Assembly (NCBI RefSeq): GCF_014193655.1
Contig: NZ_JACHZQ010000006.1
Span: 124,001-188,000 of the forward strand
Reading direction: 5' to 3'
Length of the DNA stretch: 64,000 nt
Origin: Rhizobium sp. BK313
GTDB taxonomy: Bacteria; Pseudomonadota; Alphaproteobacteria; Rhizobiales; Rhizobiaceae
The notes under the pieces: model-generated
The model's input: the letters and a program-made list of their open reading frames with translations, nothing else
Database searches by the model: none
What the model was told of the DNA's origin: nothing
Translations under genes and position numbers: made by a program
In this document: piece after piece, positions 45,738 to 54,799 of the stretch
How positions within the stretch are numbered: the first letter of the stretch is position 1
Layout: the number at the start of each line of letters is the position of its first letter

Positions 45738-46972
45738 TGAGTTCAGTACTGAACGTAGAAAACGTCTCCAAACGTTATCCAACTTATAGAAGCAATCTGC
45801 TGCGGTTCGCCAATTGGTTTGGCGCCTCTTTTGCTCCGACATCGGAATTTTGGGCTAGCCGCGACATCTCCTTTGAAATGCATCAAGGAGAAGCTGTTGC
45901 ATTGATCGGTCAAAATGGCGCCGGCAAAAGCACCTTGCTGAAGATCGTCACTGGAACCGTACGGCCGACCAGCGGCGACGTTCGTGTTTCCGGCCGGATC
46001 AGCGCCATTCTCGAATTGGGCCTTGGTTTCAATCCGGAATTTACGGGTCGCCAGAATATTTACCAGGCAGGCGGCCTTATGGGATTCTCGGGACAGGAGC
46101 TTACCAATCTCATGCCGGAGATTGAGGCCTTTGCCGAGATTGGCGAATTTTTCGATCAGCCGGTGCGCGTCTATTCGAGCGGTATGCAGGCGAGGCTGGC
46201 TTTTGCGCTTGCGACGGCCAGCCGGCCGGACATTCTTATCGTCGACGAAGTGCTATCAGTGGGCGACAGCTATTTTCAGCACAAGAGCTTCGACAAAATA
46301 AGACAGTTCAAGGCCGAAGGAACGGCTATTCTCCTCGTGACACACAGCCTCGGCGACGTCAAAGCACTATGCGAGCGGGTGCTTCTCCTCGACAAAGGGA
46401 AGGTTCTGAAAGACGGCCCACCTGATGAAGTCGTGGACTATTACAACGCGATGGTGGCCGAACGTGAGAACAGCAAGCAGACGATACAGCAGAGCCGTGA
46501 CCGTGACGGATGGCTAAAGACTCGCTCGGGCACGTTCGATATAGTTGTGAGCAATATTGACCTCCTGGATCGACAGAGTCTTACACGCGTTTCGACGGCG
46601 GTGGTCGGCCAGAAACTCACCTTGCGTATCGAACTGGAAGTGGGCCGGGCCGTACCCAAGATCGTTCTCGGAATTATGTTGCGAGACCGAACCGGGCATG
46701 TCGTATGGGGCACCAATACCTGGCATACGAACCAGGCGCTTTTCGATCAACCTGCCGGTCAACATATTCGATTTGACCTAGAGTTCGATTGCAATCTCGG
46801 GCCAGGCTCATTCAGTGTTACGACAGCCTTGACCGGTTCGGATACTCATCTTGATGCAAATTATGATTGGCAGGACAATGCGCTGGTGTTCGACGTGGTT
46901 AATACGTCCCTGCCATACTTCGTAGGCTCAAATGCCCTCCAGGCTCAGATTAAAATTGCGAAAGTAGATTGA
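45737..46972 (+). CDS. wzt: O-antigen/polysaccharide ABC transporter ATPase (Wzt) with cargo domain
   Basis: A 411-residue protein. Residues ~1-245 are the ABC ATPase: Walker A GQNGAGKST, signature YSSGMQARLAF, Walker B DILIVDEVLS and the H-loop VTHS. Residues ~265-411 form the extra beta-sandwich (Wzt-C) that in some systems recognises the capped non-reducing end of the glycan (LTLRIELEVGRAVPKIVLGI, NTWHTNQ, GPGSFSVTTAL). The presence of Wzt-C suggests that chain termination by a modification gates export, consistent with the methyltransferases that follow. One-base overlaps join it to both neighbours. Confidence 0.92.
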   Translation: MSSVLNVENVSKRYPTYRSNLLRFANWFGASFAPTSEFWASRDISFEMHQGEAVALIGQNGAGKSTLLKIVTGTVRPTSGDVRVSGRISAILELGLGFNPEFTGRQNIYQAGGLMGFSGQELTNLMPEIEAFAEIGEFFDQPVRVYSSGMQARLAFALATASRPDILIVDEVLSVGDSYFQHKSFDKIRQFKAEGTAILLVTHSLGDVKALCERVLLLDKGKVLKDGPPDEVVDYYNAMVAERENSKQTIQQSRDRDGWLKTRSGTFDIVVSNIDLLDRQSLTRVSTAVVGQKLTLRIELEVGRAVPKIVLGIMLRDRTGHVVWGTNTWHTNQALFDQPAGQHIRFDLEFDCNLGPGSFSVTTALTGSDTHLDANYDWQDNALVFDVVNTSLPYFVGSNALQAQIKIAKVD

Positions 46973-47832
46973 TGGACGGCCTTGAACGAACCCTAATGAC
47001 CATCGGCTGCAAGGACTGCGAACATATCCCCAAGGTCGCGGATGCCGGTCGGATTATTGAAACCGAGAGCGGTCCGGTACAGATCATGCACAACGGCGTT
47101 AAAGTCGTTGCTGGCGGCTACCACGGCGATTGGATGGCGCATGTCATACGCGCGCTTCGTGGACATCATGAGCCGCAGGAAGAACTTATTTTCGACAGCT
47201 TGTTGCGCCTGTGTCGGCACAATTCGCTTATCGTCGAACTTGGAGCATTCTGGGCCTATTATAGTCTTTGGTATCTCCATGAGATACCGGGCTCTCGCGC
47301 AATCTGTGTCGAGCCCGACCCGCAAAATCGTGCCGTCGGTGAAAGAAATATTGCGTTGAACGACGTACAGCAACGTGTCGCGTTGCAAAGCGCATGGGTG
47401 GGAGAAAAGGAGCAGGCTGCGTTCGCGCTTCATGCGGAAAGTCTGGGCACCGAGTTGACACTCCCCTGCTTCAACATGGATTCGATTTCGAGGCTCGCCG
47501 GCGAAAACACGATCGAAATCCTTCATATGGATGTCCAAGGAGCGGAGCTGCCGTTTCTGAAGTCCATGGCGCAGGCAATCGAAAACGGACGGGTGCGATT
47601 TCTGGTCGCCTCGACCCATCATAGCTCCATCTCCGGCTCGAAGACGACGCATCGCGACTGTGTCGAGAAAATCACATCACTCGGCGGACGCATATTGATC
47701 GAGCATGATGTTCAGGAATCCTTCAGCGGCGATGGCCTTGTTGTCGCGAGCTTTTTCCGTCAGGACGCGAGTGTGACGCTACCTCATATAAGCCGCAATA
47801 CTGCCCGCCATTCATTGTTTCCGGAACTATAA
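46972..47832 (+). CDS. FkbM-family methyltransferase
   Basis: A 286-residue putative SAM-dependent methyltransferase. The SAM site is LIVELGAFWAYYSLW, with the acidic ribose-binding residue in AICVEPDPQN. The later IEILHMDVQGAELPFLK segment is the FkbM hallmark. FkbM enzymes O-methylate sugars. The ATG at 46972 overlaps the Wzt stop by one base, and the stop overlaps the next start. A role in modifying or capping the exported glycan is inferred from position. Confidence 0.82.
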   Translation: MDGLERTLMTIGCKDCEHIPKVADAGRIIETESGPVQIMHNGVKVVAGGYHGDWMAHVIRALRGHHEPQEELIFDSLLRLCRHNSLIVELGAFWAYYSLWYLHEIPGSRAICVEPDPQNRAVGERNIALNDVQQRVALQSAWVGEKEQAAFALHAESLGTELTLPCFNMDSISRLAGENTIEILHMDVQGAELPFLKSMAQAIENGRVRFLVASTHHSSISGSKTTHRDCVEKITSLGGRILIEHDVQESFSGDGLVVASFFRQDASVTLPHISRNTARHSLFPEL

Positions 47833-49058
47833 TGTTTGTTTCTTACGCGCAAAATTTTGAAGACGTCATTCTTTGGCGAGCCCTGAAGCAGATCGAAAAT
47901 GGGTTCTATATAGATATTGGAGCGCAGGATCCTGTCGTCGAATCGGTCAGCCGTGGCTTCTATGAAAAAGGCTGGCGCGGTATTCATGCCGAGGCAACGA
48001 CGCATTATGCCGAAAAGGTGCGGCAAGACCGACCGGATGAGATTGTTATCCAAGCCGCGATCGGCAGCGGCGATGGCTCCATCCGCTTCTTTGAGGTTCC
48101 GGACACCGGCCTAAGCACCAGTGATCGCGATATCGCGGTGACGCATCAAACCGCAGGCCACAGCATCGTTGAAACCGATGTTCCACTTATGCCGTTATCG
48201 GCCGTCTTCGCGCAGGCTCAAGACCGGGAAATCCATTGGCTAAAGGTCGACGTCGAAGGTATGGAGGCATCGGTCATAGAGAGCTGGGCGCCGTCTCCTG
48301 CACGACCCTGGGTTGTCGTCATGGAAAGTACGTTGCCGAATTCACAGGAAACGAACTACGAAAAGTGGGAACCCAAATTGCTGGAGATGGGTTACAAGTT
48401 TGCGTATTTCGACGGTTTGAGCCGCTTCTACGTAAGCGAACAACATCAGGAACTTCTGCATTTCTTCGGCCCTGGCCCGAATGTCTTCGATGGTTTTGTG
48501 CTAGCGGATAAGACCCCCTACACCGCCGTCCTGCGGTCACGACTGGCCGAGCGCGATCAACAGTTGGAGCGCGCCCATACCGAACATGCCTATCAAATGG
48601 CGGAGCAGGCCCGGATCGTTCAAGAAGACGATCGACGAATCCGTATATTGGAAGGAGAACTCTCTGCATCACACTACCGAGAAGCGACAACCAGCTCGCA
48701 GTTGCACGAGGTTTACCAAAGTCTTTCATGGCGGCTGACGCGCCCGCTGCGTGAAGTCAACGCTCTGAAAGCAAGGTCACTCCGCCTGCCGCGAAACAGT
48801 GTAAAGATCCTGCTCGAAAAGATCATTCGCTGGCTTTCACGCCACCCTCAGTGGAAAGACAGATGTCTTCGGCTGCTTTATCGCTATCCGAAAATTAGGA
48901 GCAGGCTGGAAGCATTTGCAAGATCGCGTGGATATGGTGTAACGCCGCACGGTTTAGACGGCGGCCGCGAAGCAGAATGGTATATCGACGCGCCCAGAGG
49001 CGCTTCGGCCCGGTGGAAACAACTGCTCGAAGATATTCCAGCAAAAAGCGAGAGATAA
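47832..49058 (+). CDS. FkbM-family methyltransferase with C-terminal extension
   Basis: A 408-residue protein. Residues ~1-235 are an FkbM domain (SYAQNFEDVILWRAL, GFYIDIGAQDPVVES, HWLKVDVEGMEASVIESW). Residues ~240-300 are a charged helical stretch likely to form a coiled coil (LAERDQQLERAHTEH..., LEGELSASH). The tail has basic, Arg/Trp-rich segments (SLSWRLTRPLREV, IIRWLSRHPQW), which often associate with membranes or glycosyltransferase complexes. It ends 6 nt before the large glycosyltransferase gene. Confidence 0.8.
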   Translation: MFVSYAQNFEDVILWRALKQIENGFYIDIGAQDPVVESVSRGFYEKGWRGIHAEATTHYAEKVRQDRPDEIVIQAAIGSGDGSIRFFEVPDTGLSTSDRDIAVTHQTAGHSIVETDVPLMPLSAVFAQAQDREIHWLKVDVEGMEASVIESWAPSPARPWVVVMESTLPNSQETNYEKWEPKLLEMGYKFAYFDGLSRFYVSEQHQELLHFFGPGPNVFDGFVLADKTPYTAVLRSRLAERDQQLERAHTEHAYQMAEQARIVQEDDRRIRILEGELSASHYREATTSSQLHEVYQSLSWRLTRPLREVNALKARSLRLPRNSVKILLEKIIRWLSRHPQWKDRCLRLLYRYPKIRSRLEAFARSRGYGVTPHGLDGGREAEWYIDAPRGASARWKQLLEDIPAKSER

Positions 49059-49064
49059 GGGCCT

Positions 49065-51986
49065 ATGCGGCTATGGATTGATGGTCAGTGCTTCCAGACG
49101 GCAAGCAGATTGCGAGGGATTGGGCGGTACGTACAGGAACTAGTGCTTGGAATTGTCGACAACCATCCAGATGTTGAACTTCTTGTTTCGCTCAATGCAG
49201 CAATGCCGCTGGAGGCGCTGGCGGCCCGCGATCATTTGCAGAAATGGATTAAGCCCGGCAACATCCACATATGGCATGGCGCTGCCGAAGCGGGCGAAGC
49301 GATCAACGGCTATACAGAAAAACGGCGGTTAAGCGAGGTTGCGCTTGCCTATCATGTCGCCTGTTTGAAGCCTGATATAGCACTCTCGACAAGTCCCTTC
49401 GAAGGTGTCGGAGAAAAGGCGGTCCCTCTTGTTCCGAACGACATCTCGGGAATGCCAATTGCTTCTATCTTCTACGATGCGATCCCCTATCGCTATCCTC
49501 AGCAATATCTCACGTCTTCTGCGATGCGAGCATACTACCATCGACGCCTCGCGCTCTATTCACGATATGACCTGAACCTTTGCATCTCGGAATATTCTCG
49601 CAACGAATGTGTTGAAATCTCAAGGAACCATCGCTCCATTAACATACTCGCCGGCGTCTCGAAGGATTTCATCGACGCGATCGAACATCCTGATATCAGG
49701 ATGCCGCAATCGATCGAAAAGCCTTTTATCCTCTACGTAGGCGCGCTGGACTGGCGGAAGAATGTCAAGTCCGCCATCCAGGCCTTCGCGCAGCTCCCAT
49801 CAGATGTGCGCGATCGCTATAGTTTCGTCCTGGCTGGAGATCACCCGCGAGCGCTCCTAAAGGATGAGGAGGACCGTTGGAAGAAGCTTGGTCTTCCAGA
49901 AAAAGATCTTGTGGTTCTCGGCCATGTCACTGACAGCCAGCTCGTTTCGCTTTATAAAGCGACAGATCTGGCAATTCAGCCCTCCTTGCTTGAAGGTTTT
50001 GGTCTTACTGCCCTGGAAGCCATGACCTGTGGCGCGCCGATCATTGCCTCGAATACGGGGGCTTTACCGGAGGTCATCGGCGACGAAGAACTTCTGTTCG
50101 ATCCGGCCGATGTGAATGACATCGTTCGTGTCATGAAACATGCCCTTACCCATCCGGAAGCGACAAAGTCCGTCGCCGAAAGGCAGCGTTGCCGGGCTCA
50201 GGAATTCAGTTGGGCCAAATCCGCGGCCATTGCGGTCGAGGCTTTAAAAAAAGCTGCAGCTGCAGCCAATGTGAGGCCTGTCGGCGCCGAAGCCTCAGCG
50301 TCGGCGATCCAAGAGGCTGTCCTCCGAAACCTCGAAGACACAACCGTTCCGACCGACGCAATCGCCGAAACGCTGGCTCGCTCCGAAAAAGTGGCCTCCG
50401 CCGGGGCACGCCTCATCGTCGATGCGACCGCTACGTATCGCGTCGACCATAAAACTGGTATCCAACGCGTGGTCAAAAATATCTGCGCCAATCTTGGAGC
50501 AGCTCAGGACGAAAGTGAGAGCGGCGGGATCGAAAAGGTAATTGCATATAGCGATTCATCCGACGGCTGGTTCAGCATTCCCAACACTCTTGAGAAATCA
50601 GCCAGCCCCCTCGCCTTCACAGAAGACAATCGGCTGGAGTTCTCCTCCGACGACGTGATCTTGATGCTCGACAGCTCCTGGGAGTTTTACAGGCATCATT
50701 ATATGACGTTGCGCTCTGCCCGCCTGCGGGGAGCCCGCGTAATCTCGTGTCTCTACGATACTATCCCGCTGCGCTTTCCGGCGTTTTGCAGCCCGATCAT
50801 GCCGCCAATTTTTTCCGCCTGGTTCCAGACGGCCCTATCCTATTCGACAGCCTTTGTCTGCATCTCGAAGGCCGTCGCTGACGAGCTCACTGCCTTTCTC
50901 GAAGCAATCCAGTTTCCGAGAGAAATGAAGATAGGCTATTGGCATCTCGGTGCAGATTTCGCTGAAAATGGCGGTGCCACCGCGATTGATCCCGTTCGGC
51001 AAGATGAACGCCCGAGCATCCTTATGGTCGGAACGCTCGAGCCTCGCAAAGGCCATTCGGTCGCACTTGCCGCGTTTGAACAGCTATGGGACGAAGGTCT
51101 GGACATCAGCCTTACGATCGTCGGCAAGCCAGGATGGGGTGTGGAGCATCTCGTTCGAAAAATAGAAGGCCACTCCGAATACGGACGCCGACTGTTCTGG
51201 CACAATGGTATTTCTGATGATCAATTGCAGAACGAATACGCCCGCTGCAATGCACTTTTGGCCGCGTCCTATGCCGAGGGTTTTGGCCTTCCAATAGTCG
51301 AAGCGGGGCATTTTGGGAAATCAGTCATAGCGAGTGATATACCTGTGTTCCGCGAAGTCACCGCGCGCGGACAGAATTGCCAATTCTTTACCCCCGGTTC
51401 AGCAGAGTCTCTCGCGGACGCTGTCCGATCATTTCTCGCCGCAGCAGATGGTCCTCAGAAGAATGCGGAAGTCAACAACTGGACGACTTGGGGGGACAGC
51501 TCCAAGGAATTGGAAAGGGTCGTGTTGACTGAAGATTGGTATAAAATCTACCGGCCCACTTCAGACAAAGCATACGTACCGATCAGCAATATCGGAATGA
51601 CAACGATGGTAGAGCCGCTGCCTCCCAGCGACACCCAAAATGAAATCGAGCTCGTTGATGGCCCGGCCGACGGCGGATCCACGGGAACGGTCAAGTACAC
51701 GTTGCGCGTCACTAATCTTTCCGAAAAGCTATGGTCTAGCCTCGGCGCAAATGACGGGTCCTTCGCTATTACCTTAGGCTGTAGAGTACTGAGCGACGAC
51801 GGAAGGACAGTTTTGGACGATCGCACAAGCGCCCGCATCCCATTCGTTCTGCCTCCGAAAGAGAGCTTGTACATTTCGATCGACATCCCCTCCGATCTAA
51901 AGAAAAGGGGCGGCGCTTACGCCGAGCTTGGCCTTTTTCAAAAGGCGGTCGGATGGTCGCGCGGTCCCTTGCGAGTTCCCCTATGA
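49065..51986 (+). CDS. Tandem GT4 glycosyltransferase with C-terminal beta domain
   Basis: A 973-residue enzyme. The first GT-B/GT4 domain spans ~1-400 (RGIGRYVQEL, FILYVGALDWRKN, LLEGFGLTALEAM with the E-x7-E catalytic pattern). A second GT4 domain lies at ~445-830 (TGIQRVVKNI, LMVGTLEPRKGH, SYAEGFGLPIVEA). A beta-rich tail at ~855-973 (VKYTLRVTNLSEKLW..., LPPKESLYISIDIP) recalls carbohydrate-binding or Wzt-C-like sandwiches. Two-domain GT4 enzymes such as WbdA polymerise homopolymers of mannose or rhamnose, so this is a candidate D-rhamnan polymerase (inference). Confidence 0.87.
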   Translation: MRLWIDGQCFQTASRLRGIGRYVQELVLGIVDNHPDVELLVSLNAAMPLEALAARDHLQKWIKPGNIHIWHGAAEAGEAINGYTEKRRLSEVALAYHVACLKPDIALSTSPFEGVGEKAVPLVPNDISGMPIASIFYDAIPYRYPQQYLTSSAMRAYYHRRLALYSRYDLNLCISEYSRNECVEISRNHRSINILAGVSKDFIDAIEHPDIRMPQSIEKPFILYVGALDWRKNVKSAIQAFAQLPSDVRDRYSFVLAGDHPRALLKDEEDRWKKLGLPEKDLVVLGHVTDSQLVSLYKATDLAIQPSLLEGFGLTALEAMTCGAPIIASNTGALPEVIGDEELLFDPADVNDIVRVMKHALTHPEATKSVAERQRCRAQEFSWAKSAAIAVEALKKAAAAANVRPVGAEASASAIQEAVLRNLEDTTVPTDAIAETLARSEKVASAGARLIVDATATYRVDHKTGIQRVVKNICANLGAAQDESESGGIEKVIAYSDSSDGWFSIPNTLEKSASPLAFTEDNRLEFSSDDVILMLDSSWEFYRHHYMTLRSARLRGARVISCLYDTIPLRFPAFCSPIMPPIFSAWFQTALSYSTAFVCISKAVADELTAFLEAIQFPREMKIGYWHLGADFAENGGATAIDPVRQDERPSILMVGTLEPRKGHSVALAAFEQLWDEGLDISLTIVGKPGWGVEHLVRKIEGHSEYGRRLFWHNGISDDQLQNEYARCNALLAASYAEGFGLPIVEAGHFGKSVIASDIPVFREVTARGQNCQFFTPGSAESLADAVRSFLAAADGPQKNAEVNNWTTWGDSSKELERVVLTEDWYKIYRPTSDKAYVPISNIGMTTMVEPLPPSDTQNEIELVDGPADGGSTGTVKYTLRVTNLSEKLWSSLGANDGSFAITLGCRVLSDDGRTVLDDRTSARIPFVLPPKESLYISIDIPSDLKKRGGAYAELGLFQKAVGWSRGPLRVPL

Positions 51987-53155
51987 TTGGAGGGGAGTCG
52001 CTAAGCCGGCACAATGTCCAGCGGCTAAGGATTGGCGTAGACGCACGAAATCTTGTGACTGAGATGACGGGAATTGGACGCTATGTCCTCGAAATGAGCC
52101 GTCATCTCCTTGATCTTGGTCACCAGCTCTATCTCTACTTGCCCGATACGCCGAACCGGGACCTGGAAAAGGAGCTTCCCTTCACGACGGTCCGCGCGTC
52201 TCGGTTTCCTGGCGGAATAAGGCGCATGATTTGGGCGCAGACACAGTTACCGCTACTTGCCGCGAAGGATCAACTCGACGTCCTTTGGGGACCTGCGCAC
52301 CGGTTACCTTTTTTTTTCGATAAACGTGTCGCGCGTGTGGTGACGATACACGATCTGGTTTGGCGCGATATGGCTGCCACCATGCGATGGCAGACGTGGA
52401 TGGGCGACCGCTGGTTAATGAAGCCTGCCATCGCAGTTGCAGATCAGGTGGTCGCCGATTCAGAGGCAACGGCGAACGCGATAAAACAACAGTTTCACGG
52501 CTTCGATGACAAACTGACAGTTATTTATCCTGGCCTCACAGCAATTTCGGAAGTGAATTCTACAAAAGATCTCTCGCAGTTTGGTATTGATCGCCCCTAC
52601 ATTCTTTTTGTGGGCACGCTTGAGCCTCGTAAAAACCTCCATAAGCTACTACAAGCTTATGCTTTACTACCTGAATCTACAAAAGATAGATTTTTTATTG
52701 TGCTTGCCGGCGGCCAAGGCTGGCGGCTAGGTGATCTAAAACAACTCGTTGCGGAATTGGGAATTGAAGCGTTTGTTCGACTAACGGGTTATGTGTCAGA
52801 CGCCGATCTGGCGCAACTCTATGGCAACGCAAGGTTTCTTGCGATGCCATCCCTCTATGAAGGTTTCGGATTTCCTATAATAGAAGCCAACTCATGGGGA
52901 GTTCCCGTATTGACCTCAAACACGTCGTCAATGCCAGAAGTCGCCGGCGACGCGGGGATATTGGTGGACCCCGAAAACGTTCAATCGATAAAGGACGGGT
53001 TGCAGCGACTCGCGACTGACGATTCCCTGTACGCCAGGCTAGTTGAAAACTCCCGACCCAACGCAGCTCGCTTCAATTGGCAAAAGAGCGCGCTACAGCT
53101 CGTAGATGTATTCAAAAAAGCTATAATTGAGCGGGAGACTCGGCCACTGCAATAG
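51983..53155 (+). CDS. GT4 family glycosyltransferase
   Basis: A 390-residue GT-B enzyme. The N-terminal acceptor domain has GVDARNLVTEMTGIGRY and the TIHDLVW motif. The C-terminal nucleotide-sugar domain has YILFVGTLEPRKN and YEGFGFPIIEA (E-x7-E). The start chosen is the ATG at 51983, overlapping the previous stop (ATGA); an ATG at 51953 would give a 34-nt overlap. It resembles mannosyl/rhamnosyltransferases such as WbdB or WbpY. It is the last gene of the tightly packed block. Confidence 0.87.
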   Translation: MIGGESLSRHNVQRLRIGVDARNLVTEMTGIGRYVLEMSRHLLDLGHQLYLYLPDTPNRDLEKELPFTTVRASRFPGGIRRMIWAQTQLPLLAAKDQLDVLWGPAHRLPFFFDKRVARVVTIHDLVWRDMAATMRWQTWMGDRWLMKPAIAVADQVVADSEATANAIKQQFHGFDDKLTVIYPGLTAISEVNSTKDLSQFGIDRPYILFVGTLEPRKNLHKLLQAYALLPESTKDRFFIVLAGGQGWRLGDLKQLVAELGIEAFVRLTGYVSDADLAQLYGNARFLAMPSLYEGFGFPIIEANSWGVPVLTSNTSSMPEVAGDAGILVDPENVQSIKDGLQRLATDDSLYARLVENSRPNAARFNWQKSALQLVDVFKKAIIERETRPLQ

Positions 53156-53467
53156 TAGATTAAGCTTGATCATTCAAAACAATATTTGTTGCAGTATGGA
53201 AATTAAATGGCAGATCAAAATTTTCTTTACACGTTATTTATAACATAATATCGACTCGCAGAGGTTTTTCCTCGGCTTAAACTACGGTATAAACGTGAAA
53301 TAGGACGCGAAACTACAAATTATATTTTTTAATTTTCTAGATATTGCCTTTAAATGGATCCGCGAGATTGAGAACGTGTCCAAATATGGACGACGTGGAC
53401 AAATTTTGCTATCTGTGCTCCTGCGATGTGATACGTGCTCACTGTCCTCAACGGAAGCGAGTTGGAG
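53156..53467. other. AT-rich intergenic region
   Basis: About 310 bp of distinctly lower GC than both flanks, with runs such as ATATTTTTTAATTTT, and no gene in it. It breaks the otherwise continuous operon and may contain a new promoter for the two methyltransferases, or be the junction of an insertion. No clear terminator hairpin with U-run is seen. Confidence 0.5.
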
Positions 53468-54493
53468 ATGCCACTTAAAGCGCTTGCGCTAATGGCGCCG
53501 CCGATAAGGCGTTTGTGGCACGACAGAATGGCACTGATTTCCGAGCGCGATGCCCTTGCAAAGGCCAACAAAGAGCTACTTCTCTCGCTCGAGGCTGGAT
53601 CTCAGGTACAGCAAAATCCTTTCTTTCATTACAATTGCAGTTTCGATGCGTTAGACGTTCTGAAGAGACACGAGCAAACCAACCTCGTTGCCGATGACAC
53701 TCACGTAACAAACTTCTTAGGCGTAAAGGTCTCCCCGAGATTTTTTCCAGGCATTCTCGACGGCAAAGCAGGAACGATAGAACCCCCTCCAATTCCTGCG
53801 AATTGGCACGCTGACATTGCAGAGTGGGCTGCTGCCTTGAGGGCAGTAGATCTGGCCGAAGAAAAGTTCAGGGCTGTTGAACTAGGCTGCGGTTGGGGCT
53901 GCTGGTTAAATAATACAGGGGTGGCAGCCCGAAATCGCGGCCTCAACGTCCAATTAATTGGTATTGAGGGCGATGGCGATCATGTCGAATTTGCCAAAGA
54001 GGCATTGGCTAGCAATGGTTTCTCATCCGGCGACTACAGAATAATTCATGGCGTTGCGGCTCCTCGAAAAGGCACGGCGCTATTTCCTGTCGTCGAGAAT
54101 GCTGGCGCGTCGTGGGGCTCAGAACCAATTCTAAATGCAACCGATCTGCAAGTTCGCGAAGCAACTGCTTCGGGACAATTCCAGATATTGCCCGCTCTTT
54201 CGCTCGACGAGATCACGCTTGGCGAACCAATTGACCTCCTGCATATCGACATACAAGGCGGCGAAGCGGACTACGTAGACGCCACCGTGGAGGATTTAAA
54301 TCAGTGCGTAAGATATATCGTAATTGGGACGCACTCCCGTCAAATCGAAGGACGCATAATGTCAACTCTATTGGCAAACGGTTGGAGCCTTGAGATGGAA
54401 CGACCGGCTATCATCGGAATAGTCGGCGGAACACCGCAAATAGCCGTCGACGGTGTGCAGGGTTGGAAAGCTCCATCAACCGTCCGGCATTGA
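53468..54493 (+). CDS. FkbM-like methyltransferase with N-terminal helical tether
   Basis: A 341-residue protein. Residues 1-45 form a helical, charged segment (PPIRRLWHDRMALISERDAL). The methyltransferase domain follows (RAVELGCGWGCWLNN SAM site; QLIGIEGDGDHVEFA; LLHIDIQGGEADYV as in FkbM). The ATG at 53468 is preferred because the protein then aligns at its N-terminus with the next gene's product; a GTG at 53435 is possible. Likely sugar O-methylation. Confidence 0.75.
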   Translation: MPLKALALMAPPIRRLWHDRMALISERDALAKANKELLLSLEAGSQVQQNPFFHYNCSFDALDVLKRHEQTNLVADDTHVTNFLGVKVSPRFFPGILDGKAGTIEPPPIPANWHADIAEWAAALRAVDLAEEKFRAVELGCGWGCWLNNTGVAARNRGLNVQLIGIEGDGDHVEFAKEALASNGFSSGDYRIIHGVAAPRKGTALFPVVENAGASWGSEPILNATDLQVREATASGQFQILPALSLDEITLGEPIDLLHIDIQGGEADYVDATVEDLNQCVRYIVIGTHSRQIEGRIMSTLLANGWSLEMERPAIIGIVGGTPQIAVDGVQGWKAPSTVRH

Positions 54494-54799
54494 GTTTCAT
54501 TCGTAGGTATAGATTGCACATGCGTCAGTTGTGCACTCGAGTTCAAGAATTGCAGGCAGCATGAAACCTAAGGCGACCTAGCTTGCCTGCGAGAAGACTA
54601 TCAAGAGCTAGACTGCCCCGCACAAGCGAGATACTGCCACTTGCTGAAGCGTTTTGACGACGCTTTCATCCGGCCCATTGTTATCCGTCTACACGCACTC
54701 GAGCGACACAATCTGCGTATCCTCACGGTGACGGCTGCCTTGCGAGGTGACGGTCAGGGTGCTATCGCTTTGCGTGCAATGGAGAGAGGGGGAATCTTC
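54494..54799. other. Intergenic gap, no gene seen
   Basis: About 305 bp between the two putative methyltransferase genes. An in-frame upstream extension of the second gene (from 54641) lacks a ribosome site and is not used. No hairpin or promoter is convincing. Confidence 0.4.
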
